A DNA stretch of 40,231 nt from Akkermansiaceae bacterium (GTDB lineage Bacteria; Verrucomicrobiota; Verrucomicrobiia; Verrucomicrobiales; Akkermansiaceae): positions 1 through 40,231 of the forward strand of contig JABDRB010000004.1 in assembly GCA_013041925.1 (NCBI GenBank), given 5' to 3'. This document shows positions 16,101 through 24,522 of this stretch, piece after piece. Position 1 is the first letter of the stretch, and each line of letters opens with the position of its first letter. The notes beneath the pieces are model-generated. The model saw only the letters and a program-made list of their open reading frames with translations, had not been told where the DNA came from and ran no database searches. The translations under genes were made by a program, and so were the position numbers.

Positions 16101-17428
16101 CATGGGTAGGGGATGTGGGATTTGTAATAGGCGTCCGCATTGGTGCCATCGGGTCGGATGGTCCAGATCGAGTGGGTCTCGTTAAAATGTCGTTCTTGGT
16201 ATTCCCAGTGGAGGTAGGCGATCAGTCCGTTGTTGAGGAGCCGAGGTGTCATGTCGACATCGCGGTGATTGGTCAGCCGTCTGATGCTTTCACTGTTTCG
16301 CTGGTAGAGGTAGAGGTTGGTGTCGGTGATGTCATTGTTTTCTGAATCGCAGGGTGGCGAGTGTTTGGAGCGCTCCGAGGTGAAGGCAATATCATCGTTA
16401 GGGCAGTAGATCGGTTCGGTATCTGACCAGACCGGGTGGCTGGTCAGTCGTTTCAGGCCGGTGCCATCGGTATGGATTTCGTAGAGCCCGACGCCCTCGA
16501 GGTCCTGGCGCAGGTCGAGTGCCCAGTTGGCATTCCATGGTTGTGGGAAATGGGCCTCGCGTTTCGGGGGCCAAATGAGCTGTTTGCCATAGCCGAAGAC
16601 GATTTTTTCCCCATTGAAATGGAGGTCCATGCCGTGGATATGCCCTTGTGGGAGTTGGTCACCGATAACATCCTGGATGTCGTGGGCGGTTTCCAGCCCG
16701 TGTAAGATGGTGATCGCGCCACCAGGTTTATAGGTGCCGTTGTGCTGGATACCGCAGACGTTGGCTTTGTGATGCGGTGCGTGCCGAGTATAAAATATGA
16801 GGGAGTCGAAATCGATGGCTTTGTGCTGAAAGACAAAGGGCCGGAGGATGCGACGAGCAGCGAGCCAGCTGTCGCGCACCTCGCGCTGAGTCTTCAACCC
16901 TTTGGCGATCCGGGCGAGCGATTTGAGTCGGGTGACAGCTTGTTTGGCTCCCAAATCGGCGGCAGGTTTGAGTGCATGAGATGTGATCTGCTGTTGCAGC
17001 CTGGTCGTCATCACCTCGATTTCGGTGATCAGTTTTTGCGGGCTCCGGCTGATGCCTGCGGCGATCGCTTGTCGGCACCAGTCCATCTCGATGCGTTTTG
17101 TCAGCGGGATGTCATACCATTGGATAAACCAATCGGGATTGGACACCATCGGCCATTTTGCTTGGTCGAGCATATTCTCGTTCCCGACTTTGAGTGACAG
17201 TGCCCACTCGGCGGTGGCTTGGACAAAAAGATCATCGTGGCTAAGTAGCCGACCTGCCTCAGCGGCCAGGGTATCCGAGAGCCGTGTGCGGTCAGAAACC
17301 GCGAGGATTTTTTCGGCGCTCGTCAGTGCGGGTGGTAAGGAAGAATCTTTCGCTGCGATTGGAGACTCTTGTGCGTGTGTGCTGCTGGCAGTGAGCGCCG
17401 CCGATAAAATGATGAGGAACGATTTCAT
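13163..17428 (-). CDS. Large secreted diheme protein, HzsA-like with C-terminal beta-propeller repeats
   Basis: The start at 17428 gives a clear signal peptide (MKSFLIILSAALTASSTHAQ) and a 1421-residue protein; a 50-codon upstream extension is rejected. Residues about 200-640 carry Asp- and Trp-rich propeller-like blades (DGTGLKRLTSHPVWSDTEPI, IAFTSERS) of the kind annotated in PVC bacteria as hydrazine-synthase-alpha-like. Two heme-binding motifs follow: CTGCH at 721-725 and CVSCH at 772-776. From about 890 on there are repeated GNILI-GGDGG / LPNGNILVPS blades of a second propeller. It is probably periplasmic and redox-active. True hydrazine synthesis is not implied, since no HzsB/C-like genes are near. 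The gene lies upstream of the sulfatase on the same strand. Confidence 0.8.
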   Translation of the reverse strand: MKSFLIILSAALTASSTHAQESPIAAKDSSLPPALTSAEKILAVSDRTRLSDTLAAEAGRLLSHDDLFVQATAEWALSLKVGNENMLDQAKWPMVSNPDWFIQWYDIPLTKRIEMDWCRQAIAAGISRSPQKLITEIEVMTTRLQQQITSHALKPAADLGAKQAVTRLKSLARIAKGLKTQREVRDSWLAARRILRPFVFQHKAIDFDSLIFYTRHAPHHKANVCGIQHNGTYKPGGAITILHGLETAHDIQDVIGDQLPQGHIHGMDLHFNGEKIVFGYGKQLIWPPKREAHFPQPWNANWALDLRQDLEGVGLYEIHTDGTGLKRLTSHPVWSDTEPIYCPNDDIAFTSERSKHSPPCDSENNDITDTNLYLYQRNSESIRRLTNHRDVDMTPRLLNNGLIAYLHWEYQERHFNETHSIWTIRPDGTNADAYYKSHIPYPWALREVRSIPDTNKIVAIAAGHHCYSRGPIVVIDPDQGGNNPAAMSLMTAGILPQEGKMNEATGPVEFGGVTDHRGYYRNPYPISETVMLSSYTYASAYCNRHTTSASPGTPSNGFGLYLIDAFGNKELIFRDPLLCSVDVAPLKKRHRPHTMPDATSPEKNYATCIISNIYEGMAKDITPGTIKHLRIAQHLPTPLDASGRARKFAYGNKWTKLPGATRWTSVREIGLVPVEHDGSAHFKVPTASNASVYFQALDKDFMEVKRMRSSVSFQPGEVRSCTGCHETRSHAAPTYQQGIALSRPATMPEKAPWGYNAFDYETHVQPVLDRHCVSCHSGTNKETPIDLTATKVESKGQGRFNQSYHSLLGPTLLGIGKQSQVTLADRFSSSSVTEAMAFGSHASKLITTLKNGHHDIQLSNEEWYALVTWVDFNCVYHGKLINKNPADGSLPRRENYNWPDPWKVTKTPAFAGTPTQPTAETTLIVADPTQGEILRYSETGKVTWSHPAKHCHDLHVLESGHILFTDGDLIKEMNRKGRVIYRYKATGPIHSCERLENGFTLITDSAASCLIILNRSMQPVIRIPVSVKNKGILRACRGPRGTYLVAQQADHLVSEYDKNGKKRRTINFPGEVHSVAALENGNILIGGDGGIQIVDPQNKITWSLTSQDIPGVNVDHAQGVRLLPNGNILVPSALVEINRKKQITRRFPYAKNPLSPACANLTGVPSGMPSNGDYIVANQHAVIKFSADGKVLEQINTGTCHDIQSLPHGNLLFSSENTLKEINSRGAVIRSYTGKGDILSCRRLTNGQTVILDAGQTRLVLLDATLKELTTIALQHDEPSPIQSGIVRESRHGLVVSLGGESTLREYNHNGSVVRQIRCPSQVSAMAMNYAGDITVGGGFGLRRYSTENKLTWSMSIEDLPELGQTDIRSIQMRDNNNMILINRSAGPNSADILIEITEKKQIVRRFPPLRQVRHLVGHDG

Positions 17429-17567
17429 GAGGTTGAGATCAAGCCGATTGCCCCAACCGTATGCCATTTCGGGTGGCAGAACAAGACCCATCCCATCTGT
17501 GCTGGTCTGAGATTTCCTTTCTTGCGGTGGTGGGCGTGTGCTGCATGATGGCGGCCAGGCTTGAAAG

Positions 17568-18869
17568 ATGTCTGCCACGACTATGGAACTCCTTGATGCA
17601 TCCGCTATTTTACTGACCTTGGCAGCCTTGTTCTCCTATGTGAACCATCGCTGGATCAAGCTGCCGACGACGATCGGCATCATGCTGATTAGTTTGGTCA
17701 TGAGTCTGATGTTGATCGGGGTGGGGCAGTTTCTCCCGGATATGCAGGAGGCGGTGGATCGATTCGTGACCGAGATCGACTTCAACAAGGCGCTGATGAA
17801 TGGGATGCTGAGTTTTCTGCTGTTTGCTGGGGCGCTGCATGTGAACCTGCATGAGCTGAAGAAGCAGAGGCGTATCGTTGGTATCATGGCGAGTGCGGGC
17901 GTGGTGCTTTCGACGTTGCTGATCGGTTCAGCATCTTACGGGTTGTTTCAGCTGCTCGGCATTGAGGTGCCGTGGATCTGGTGCCTCGTCTTTGGCGCGC
18001 TGATCTCACCGACGGATCCAGTGGCTGTTTTAGGTATCCTCAAGCGTGTCGGTGCGCCCAAGTCGCTGGAGACGAAGATTACGGGAGAGTCGTTGTTTAA
18101 TGATGGTGTGGGCGTGGTGGTTTATCTTTCCTTGTTGGGGATGGCGGGTGTCGGTGGTCACGGATCGGGTCACCATGGAGCGGGGGATATTGCGATGCTT
18201 TTTGTTAAGGAAGCGGGTGGCGGGATTGTATTAGGTGGGGTGCTTGGATGGCTCTGTTACACGTTGTTAAAATCGATCGACCACTACCATGTGGAGATAC
18301 TGCTGACCCTGGCTCTGGTGCTGGGCGGGTATCGATTAGCGATGATGCTCCACCTCAGCGGGCCGCTGGCGATGGTGGTGGCCGGCCTGATGATAGGGAA
18401 CCACGCGCGTGAGGATGCCATGAGCGAGAAGACGCGGCTTCAGGTCGATACATTCTGGGAGCTGATTGATGAGATCCTCAACGCGCTGCTTTTTTTGCTG
18501 ATTGGGCTGGAGATTTTTGTGTTGGATTTTTCGGGTCCGGTATTGGTTGCTGGGTTGCTTTTGATTCCCGTGACCTTGATGGCACGTTTTATTGCGGTCT
18601 CGATCCCGGTGACGATTCTGCGGCGATGGCGTGTGTTTACCCCGGGAGTTTCCAAGATCCTGACATGGGGTGGGATTCGTGGTGGAATTTCTGTGGCGCT
18701 CGCACTCGCGATCCCCACGAGCATGGGAGAGGTGCGGGATGCCATTCTGTTGGTGACCTATGTGATCGTGATATTCTCGATTGCGGTGCAGGGGATGACA
18801 TTGAAGCCGATGATCGCTAGGGCGATTCGGCGAGGCCAATCGGGAGAGGCGGGGGGGGCGACGGAGTAA
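17568..18869 (+). CDS. CPA1-family Na+/H+ antiporter (NhaP type)
   Basis: A 433-residue membrane protein with about 12 hydrophobic segments. It carries the diagnostic motifs of monovalent cation/proton antiporters: SPTDPVAVL at 148-156 (the TD pair of the unwound helix) and GESLFNDGVGVVVY at 173-186 with the ion-binding Asn-Asp at 178-179. It exchanges cytoplasmic Na+ (or K+) for protons at the inner membrane for salt and pH homeostasis. A His/Gly-rich loop (GVGGHGSGHHGAGD) follows the ND helix. The ATG at 17568 is used; the ATG five codons later is also possible. It is divergent from the diheme gene with 139 bases between the starts and is followed after 4 bases by a small basic protein. Confidence 0.92.
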   Translation: MSATTMELLDASAILLTLAALFSYVNHRWIKLPTTIGIMLISLVMSLMLIGVGQFLPDMQEAVDRFVTEIDFNKALMNGMLSFLLFAGALHVNLHELKKQRRIVGIMASAGVVLSTLLIGSASYGLFQLLGIEVPWIWCLVFGALISPTDPVAVLGILKRVGAPKSLETKITGESLFNDGVGVVVYLSLLGMAGVGGHGSGHHGAGDIAMLFVKEAGGGIVLGGVLGWLCYTLLKSIDHYHVEILLTLALVLGGYRLAMMLHLSGPLAMVVAGLMIGNHAREDAMSEKTRLQVDTFWELIDEILNALLFLLIGLEIFVLDFSGPVLVAGLLLIPVTLMARFIAVSIPVTILRRWRVFTPGVSKILTWGGIRGGISVALALAIPTSMGEVRDAILLVTYVIVIFSIAVQGMTLKPMIARAIRRGQSGEAGGATE

Positions 18870-18873
18870 GAAA

Positions 18874-19143
18874 ATGCCCGCCAAGAAAAAATCATCTGAC
18901 AAGCCGCTCGTTGGCAAGGCCTTGATCAAGGAGGTGAACCGCCGTATCCGTGCCGCGCGTAGCTACTGGGACGCCCATAATAACCGGGCATGCCGTGGTG
19001 AGCGAGAGAAGGCGATGGCTCTGTATGAAACGTTGACCAAGGAGCAGCGTGATCAAGTGCCGCAATCGCTGCGGGTCTGGCTACGTTACCGCAGTGAGAA
19101 ATACTTTGGTGAGCACCGGACCAAGCCGGGACGGAAGAAGTGA
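18874..19143 (+). CDS. Small basic hypothetical protein (89 aa)
   Basis: The product is Lys-rich at both ends (MPAKKKSSDKP, TKPGRKK) with a helical centre (ALIKEVNRRIRAARSYWDAH, KAMALYETLTKEQRDQVP). I do not recognise a family. The start lies 4 bases after the antiporter stop, with AGTAAGAAA before the ATG, so it is probably co-transcribed and translationally coupled. Composition suggests nucleic-acid or ribosome binding, but that is a guess. Confidence 0.65.
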   Translation: MPAKKKSSDKPLVGKALIKEVNRRIRAARSYWDAHNNRACRGEREKAMALYETLTKEQRDQVPQSLRVWLRYRSEKYFGEHRTKPGRKK

Positions 19144-19260
19144 TGGGGCAATCTCTGATTTTTTTTGGGGGGGGGATGAAAAAGGCGTTATCATGGATCG
19201 GAGTGGCTTCATGACGAAGATAAAAAACTTTATCTGGTCATCCTGACGGCTGAAGCTTAA

Positions 19261-21846
19261 ATGATCGGCATGGTGCAACCGCAAATCGATGGGATGGAGA
19301 TCCTCGGTCTTATTGGCGAGGGGGCCTGCGGTGCTATTTATATCGCACGGGACAGCCCAGGGAGCCCGCCCGCCCTTCCGGATACGCGTTGGTATGCGGT
19401 TCGGGTTTTTAACTCCCTCTCCGTGAACCGTCCCCTGATGGAAAGCATGGTCAAGCGGCTAGACGGCGGCACTCACCCAGACGGGGTCATCCCGGTTACC
19501 TGGAAGGAATCGACGCAAGGCGGCCGCTGCATGATCATGCCGATGCTTGCCGAGATTGACGAGGAGGAAGGCACGATCGCGCCTCGATCACTTCAAGAAC
19601 GCCTTGGCGATTATCCTGAAAATGGTACCTGGGGGGTCATCGAAAAAATCGCTCATGCCCTCGCTAGCATGCATCGCCAACGGATCCCGCACGGCAACCT
19701 GAAGCCAGGGAACATTTTTTTTGACGACCGAGGAGAGGTTCACTTGGCGGACTTCGCGATGGGTCATATGCCAGGTGTTGGCATGCTTCCCTACACGGAC
19801 GCCCTGCTCTACGCGCCGCCCGAGCAACTTCGGGAACCCGGAGGCTATCTTCTAGGAAAGGGATACAGGTGGGATACTTACGCCTTTGCCGTGCTCGCCT
19901 TCCGCTTGCTCACGCAAAAGTTTCCCCGCTGCGAAGCCACCTTCAGTAAGGTAGCGCCGTTACCGGGGGAATCGCACGTCACTGATATTCAAGCGGATGT
20001 CATTAAACTGGCGGAGCGGCTCGAGCACCGCGAGTTAGGTAACTGGACGGAGGAGGCTGCGGATGAGCGCGAGTGCAAACGGCGCGAAGTGATCAAGCGT
20101 TGTCTCTCCCTCAACCCAGAAGAACGGTATGGCGACCTCAACGAGGTTGTCCTGGCTTGGGATCGCATCGACATCGAAGCGAAAGCGGCCGATGAAAAAG
20201 CCCGTCTGCGAAAAAAAGTCATCCAGAGTAGGCTCAAGATGTTTGCCGCCCTGGTCGTGGCAGGCGCTGGGATTACTGGCTGCATCATCCTCTCCAGTTT
20301 GCTGACGTTAGAAAAAATTGGACGCGGCACGGATAATCAAACGCTGTCTGATACGATTGTGGCTCTCGAAGTCGAGCGCGACGATGCGCAATCATCCGAG
20401 GCCATTGCCCTTACCGAAAAAAAGAACGCGGAAAACCGTGAACAAGCCGCCGCGCAAGCCGCCGCTGCTCGCGAGGCATTACTTCGCACTCAGTTGCTTG
20501 CCCTTGGGGTCAGCCATGACCACCTACTGGCATGGATGATACGGAATGAAAGCACGGACCTTCCTGAACTTAAAAATGCCGACCCCGGCCGTGACATCAT
20601 GGTCCGCGAGCTTCAGCAATTTCTCAAACTTACCGAGGGAGACGACACGTTTCAACCGATCCGTGCCCGTATTGCCATGCAACTTGCCGAGCTTGCCCTG
20701 CACGGTAACAACCCAGAAGAGGCGGACCGGTTGTTGGATCGGGCTGTGGCCGCTTGGGATCAGGCTGGCATCGATGAACCCGATCATGCATCGCGCAAAG
20801 CGCGTGCCCGTCTCGTTGCTCTTTTGCAGTCGCTCGATCAAAACGACCCCGAGCTCACTGCGCGTCTCTTGCCCAAAGCCCGAAAGGAAATTCAGGCGAT
20901 CACGGCAGGTGATGAGACCGAGACGCGCCGTATCAATGCTGTGATGCAGGTGATTGATGGGCGGATGATTCAGGGGGCCAACCCGGCCAAGGCACTTGAG
21001 CATTTCCAGCTTGCGCTCAGGGACTTGCAAGGTGTGCACAAAGCGTTGCCAGATCATGTGGTTGTCCGCTCGGATCTCGCCCGATTCAGTCTGCACTCGG
21101 CTGCGCTCTCAGAAAGTCTCGACCGCGTCGATGACGCCACCCGGTTACGTGGAGAAGCCGCGACGCATCTCCGGTGGTTATTGGAAAAAAACCCAGAACT
21201 TAAGCTGGCCAAGGTGAAGCTGGCCGAGATTGAGATCATGGCGGCGGAGTCTGACATGCGCGCAGGCAATGACAGCCAAGGTGCGGCCAGGCTGACGGCT
21301 GCGGAAAAATTGCTTTCTGGGTTACCGGCGGACGACACCACCCCCGATGGGGTTTCCATGCAGATTGCCACGGCGAAGGGTCTGCGCACGGTGCTTTTGC
21401 GTGACCAAGGGAGGACAACGAGTGCGGCGAAATCCCTGGATGATGCGATCCTGCTCACCGAAAAGATTGTTGAGGCGCATCCCGATGCCAGTGAACCGCT
21501 CTATCGACTTGCCGTTTTTAAATGGCAGCGTGCGGGGCTCTCGGGTGATGCCGGTGATACCAGCGGCGAGCTTAACCAAGGCAAGCAGGCGGCCAGTCTG
21601 ATGCAGCGGCTGCTCAAGATCGGTGCCGGGAAACGCGACACCGAACTGCGTCGATCCCTCGCCTACCTCTATGGTGACCTCGGCCACACGGCGTCATCCA
21701 AAGGGAAAAAATCTGAGGCCGCCACCTACTTCAAGAGCGCTGCCAGCATGTGGCAAAGCCTGATTAGCAAAAATGGCAAGCTGGAGGAATACACCGAGGG
21801 GCTCAAGTGGAGCCAGTCGCGCTTCAGGGAAGTGGGTGGACGCTAA
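19261..21846 (+). CDS. Membrane-anchored pseudokinase with C-terminal TPR-like repeats
   Basis: The 861-residue protein has a Ser/Thr-kinase fold at about 11-300. The glycine loop GEGACG (19-24) is present, but the VAIK Lys is Arg48 (YAVRVF). The catalytic HRD loop reads HGNLKPGN (144-151) with Asn for Asp, and DFG reads DFA (164-166). With two essential residues replaced it is probably inactive or noncanonical. APPEQL (185-190) matches the APE motif. A transmembrane segment lies at about 327-350, then a Glu/Ala-rich coiled coil (360-410) and about 450 residues of TPR-like helices, presumably outside the cytoplasm. It likely works as a signalling scaffold. It ends in CGC-TAA-CGC, part of an inverted repeat shared with the next gene. 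Confidence 0.85.
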   Translation: MIGMVQPQIDGMEILGLIGEGACGAIYIARDSPGSPPALPDTRWYAVRVFNSLSVNRPLMESMVKRLDGGTHPDGVIPVTWKESTQGGRCMIMPMLAEIDEEEGTIAPRSLQERLGDYPENGTWGVIEKIAHALASMHRQRIPHGNLKPGNIFFDDRGEVHLADFAMGHMPGVGMLPYTDALLYAPPEQLREPGGYLLGKGYRWDTYAFAVLAFRLLTQKFPRCEATFSKVAPLPGESHVTDIQADVIKLAERLEHRELGNWTEEAADERECKRREVIKRCLSLNPEERYGDLNEVVLAWDRIDIEAKAADEKARLRKKVIQSRLKMFAALVVAGAGITGCIILSSLLTLEKIGRGTDNQTLSDTIVALEVERDDAQSSEAIALTEKKNAENREQAAAQAAAAREALLRTQLLALGVSHDHLLAWMIRNESTDLPELKNADPGRDIMVRELQQFLKLTEGDDTFQPIRARIAMQLAELALHGNNPEEADRLLDRAVAAWDQAGIDEPDHASRKARARLVALLQSLDQNDPELTARLLPKARKEIQAITAGDETETRRINAVMQVIDGRMIQGANPAKALEHFQLALRDLQGVHKALPDHVVVRSDLARFSLHSAALSESLDRVDDATRLRGEAATHLRWLLEKNPELKLAKVKLAEIEIMAAESDMRAGNDSQGAARLTAAEKLLSGLPADDTTPDGVSMQIATAKGLRTVLLRDQGRTTSAAKSLDDAILLTEKIVEAHPDASEPLYRLAVFKWQRAGLSGDAGDTSGELNQGKQAASLMQRLLKIGAGKRDTELRRSLAYLYGDLGHTASSKGKKSEAATYFKSAASMWQSLISKNGKLEEYTEGLKWSQSRFREVGGR

Positions 21847-21890
21847 CGCGCCCACAGTATGGTTCTCAGGGTGTAAAATATGCGTTAGCG
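21841..21890. terminator. Inverted repeat made by two convergent gene ends
   Basis: CGCTAACGC (21841-21849) and GCGTTAGCG (21882-21890) are perfect 9-bp reverse complements with a 32-base loop. The pseudokinase and the peptidase both end CGC-TAA, and each stop is followed by CGC, so the two stop codons lie in the arms. It may act as a bidirectional terminator, although no T-run follows. Confidence 0.5.
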
Positions 21891-23402
21891 GAGAAACTTG
21901 ACCAGATCCTCCCGCATTTTTTTCAGGTCTGGCTCGTTGAGGTAAAACATGTGGCCGGCTTCGTACCAAGCGACGCTGATATTTTTTCGTTGAGGTGCGG
22001 GGACATGCATGTGGGCGAGGCTGTGCAGGATGCCACCGGCAGGTGTCGCAAGGTCGGCGTGGCCGCACTGGACGAGGACCCGTAAATACGGGTTATCGCG
22101 CATGGCGGTGGCGAGGCGAGAGGAGACGTTGACGTAGCCGCGTTTATTCCCCCAGTTCCAGTTTCCGATCCGTGCGATAATTTCGTATGGTCGCTCTTCG
22201 ATCCAGCCGAGATCATCGGCCATGTAATCGAGTAATGCGGAAGAGATCGGGCCTTTGATCGCGGACATGGATGGGTCATACTGAGGATGTTCCCCTGCCT
22301 TTGCCACCTCTGGCCATGCGGTGCGGGCATCAAAGCGTCCTAACACCTTGCCGTCTGCTCGCAGCAACTCCTTGCGGAATTGGGATGGCCCGACACGCAG
22401 ATTGTATCGGAGAACGACCTGCTCCGGCAGTCCGGTCAGCTTGGCGAGTTGGGCGGCCACCTGGCTCCTTGCCGTGCCGTCCAGCGTGAACCCCTTGAGC
22501 AAGGCGGTGGCGTAATCTCCGGCCGCGTAATCTCTGGCCTGCTGGACCAGCGTATCGCGGTTGCCCTTAATTTTGCCATGGTAGTGTGCCATCGCGGTGA
22601 AAGCTGGGAGGAAAGCCACATAGGCGAGGTCGTTGCCAGCGCTTGGGCTGAGGGGGCGAAAGTCCATGAGGCTGGAAAGGAGCACCACGCCATTGAGGTT
22701 CATGCCAAACCGGTGCTGCAGATGATTGGCCAGACCCGCGGCACGGACGCCGCCGTAGCTTTCGCCGAGTAAATACTTCGGTGACGACCAGCGTTGATGC
22801 TGCGTCACCCACCGACGGATAAAATCTCCAACACTCTCGATGTCTTCATCCACGCCATGAAACTTCTCCTTCTTGTCCTCGGGGCGCGAATACCCAGTCG
22901 AGACCGGATCAATAAACACAAGGTCGGCGACATCAAGGAGGGAGAATGGGTTTTCTTTGGCCTTGTAGGGTGGCTTCAATGCCTGGGTGCCATCCTCAGA
23001 CGTGGGCAAGATTCTTGGTCCGAGTGCCCCCATATGCAGCCACACCGCCGACGAGCCTGGGCCGCCGTTAAATGCAAACAACACGGGCCGCTTGGCAAGA
23101 TCCTTCACCCCATTACGGGTGTAAGCGACATGAAACACGGACGCTCTGGCCTTGCCGTCGTCCTTTTTGATTACTAAGCGGGACGTCCGCACGGTGTAGT
23201 CGATTTTTTTGCCATCAATGGTCACGCTTGCTTGCTTTTCCACCATTTTGGTGGGTTTTTCCCGTATGTCCCCTTTGGGTGGCTTCTTTTCTTTGTTTGT
23301 CTCCTGAGCGGGTGCAGCGGTCAGTTGGCCACACATCAGCGCCGCCGTGAGGCAGGCAGCTCCTTTTCTCAGTCGTTGAAGATACAGCATAGAATGGTTC
23401 AT
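21885..23402 (-). CDS. Secreted peptidase S10 (serine carboxypeptidase-like)
   Basis: Serine carboxypeptidases remove C-terminal residues from peptides at acid pH. From the ATG at 23402 (MNHSMLYLQRLRKGAACLTA) the 505-residue product has an export signal ending near APAQ and then a Lys-rich linker. Catalytic features are NGGPGSS at 112-118 (oxyanion hole), GESYGG with nucleophile Ser215, Asp450 in HADLATPAGG and His484 in YEAGHMFY. All three triad residues are present and length is normal. The frame is open 13 codons further up, but that extension would bury the signal. Likely periplasmic. It is convergent with the pseudokinase gene and divergent from the deacetylase gene. Confidence 0.92.
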   Translation of the reverse strand: MNHSMLYLQRLRKGAACLTAALMCGQLTAAPAQETNKEKKPPKGDIREKPTKMVEKQASVTIDGKKIDYTVRTSRLVIKKDDGKARASVFHVAYTRNGVKDLAKRPVLFAFNGGPGSSAVWLHMGALGPRILPTSEDGTQALKPPYKAKENPFSLLDVADLVFIDPVSTGYSRPEDKKEKFHGVDEDIESVGDFIRRWVTQHQRWSSPKYLLGESYGGVRAAGLANHLQHRFGMNLNGVVLLSSLMDFRPLSPSAGNDLAYVAFLPAFTAMAHYHGKIKGNRDTLVQQARDYAAGDYATALLKGFTLDGTARSQVAAQLAKLTGLPEQVVLRYNLRVGPSQFRKELLRADGKVLGRFDARTAWPEVAKAGEHPQYDPSMSAIKGPISSALLDYMADDLGWIEERPYEIIARIGNWNWGNKRGYVNVSSRLATAMRDNPYLRVLVQCGHADLATPAGGILHSLAHMHVPAPQRKNISVAWYEAGHMFYLNEPDLKKMREDLVKFLR

Positions 23403-23514
23403 TGTAGGGATAGCGTTGTTTCGCCCTCTTTTTATCTCCACTTCTGTTTTCTTCCAACTTCAAACTTCCCAGTTCCGCCATTCCCCCCTATGGCTTGATT
23501 TATAACATTTGATT

Positions 23515-24438
23515 ATGCGCTGCTTCTACTCATCTGACCTCGACCTAAAAATGGATTTACCTGACGGGCATCCGTTTCCTGGGGATAAATTCTCGGCCAG
23601 TCGCGAGATGCTGCTTCAGGATGGAACTTTAAGACCCGAGGAAATCATCGATGTCAGACAAACTGACCTCCACGTGCTCAAACGCGTGCACGATGGCGCT
23701 TATCTTTCGAAAATCTACCACGGCGCGCTCGATACTCGCGAACAACTCACGCTCGGCCTGCCTGTTACCCCTGGGCTATTTGCCCGATGTGCTACGGAGG
23801 CCGAGGCTACCCGGCAGACGTGTCATGCGGCACTTGCCGAAGGTGTGGCGGTCTGTCTTGCTGGCGGCACCCACCACGCGTTTAAAGGACGAGGTGAAGC
23901 ATTCTGTGTTTTTAACGATGTGGCCATTGCCGTGCGAGACCTTCAGGAAAAGCGCCCTGGCATCCGGATCATGATTGTCGATACCGATGCCCATCAGGGA
24001 AATGGCACCAACAGCATCCTCCACAACGACCCTCGTGTGTTTACCTACTCGATCCACGTCGGGAAGTCCGCCCGTACCACCACTGGGGTGGAAGGGTCGA
24101 TGGATGTCGAAACGGTGCGATATGTCGAAGGCGAGATGTATTTGAAACAACTCTTCCAATCGCTGGCCGGCGCCCTTGACGTCTTTGACCCAGATCTTGT
24201 CATCTGGGTCGCCGGTGCCGATAACCACTCCAACGACCTGCTTGGGAAAATGATGCTCAGCGTCAACGACATGCAACGCCGCGACGATGTCATCATCCGC
24301 GCCTTTATCAAAAATCGCATCCCACTCGCCATCCTCTACGGCGGTGGCTACAATCGACACGCTGAGCTCACCGCCAAACTCCACCGCAACACGGTGGCAT
24401 CCGTGAAAAAAATTGCCGTTGAATTTGGGAAAGGCTAA
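23515..24438 (+). CDS. Histone deacetylase family (AcuC/acetoin-utilisation-like) amidohydrolase
   Basis: These Zn-dependent enzymes remove acetyl groups from lysines, polyamines or small amides. The 307-residue protein has the full active site: the His pair in GGTHHAF (120-121), Zn ligands Asp158 and His160 in DTDAHQGNG, Asp236 in GADNHSND, and YGGGYNR near 275-281. The ATG at 23515 is used (MRCFYSSDLDLKMDLPDGHP); a TTG two codons earlier is not needed. No signal peptide, so cytoplasmic. It starts 112 bases from the divergent peptidase gene. The true substrate cannot be told from sequence. Confidence 0.92.
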   Translation: MRCFYSSDLDLKMDLPDGHPFPGDKFSASREMLLQDGTLRPEEIIDVRQTDLHVLKRVHDGAYLSKIYHGALDTREQLTLGLPVTPGLFARCATEAEATRQTCHAALAEGVAVCLAGGTHHAFKGRGEAFCVFNDVAIAVRDLQEKRPGIRIMIVDTDAHQGNGTNSILHNDPRVFTYSIHVGKSARTTTGVEGSMDVETVRYVEGEMYLKQLFQSLAGALDVFDPDLVIWVAGADNHSNDLLGKMMLSVNDMQRRDDVIIRAFIKNRIPLAILYGGGYNRHAELTAKLHRNTVASVKKIAVEFGKG

Positions 24439-24522
24439 GGGGGGAGGCTTTGACGGGCTTGATGGGCTCACCGATCCATCAGGCTGGCGCGGGCCAAGCT
24501 GCGATGACCTACCGCTATCGTT

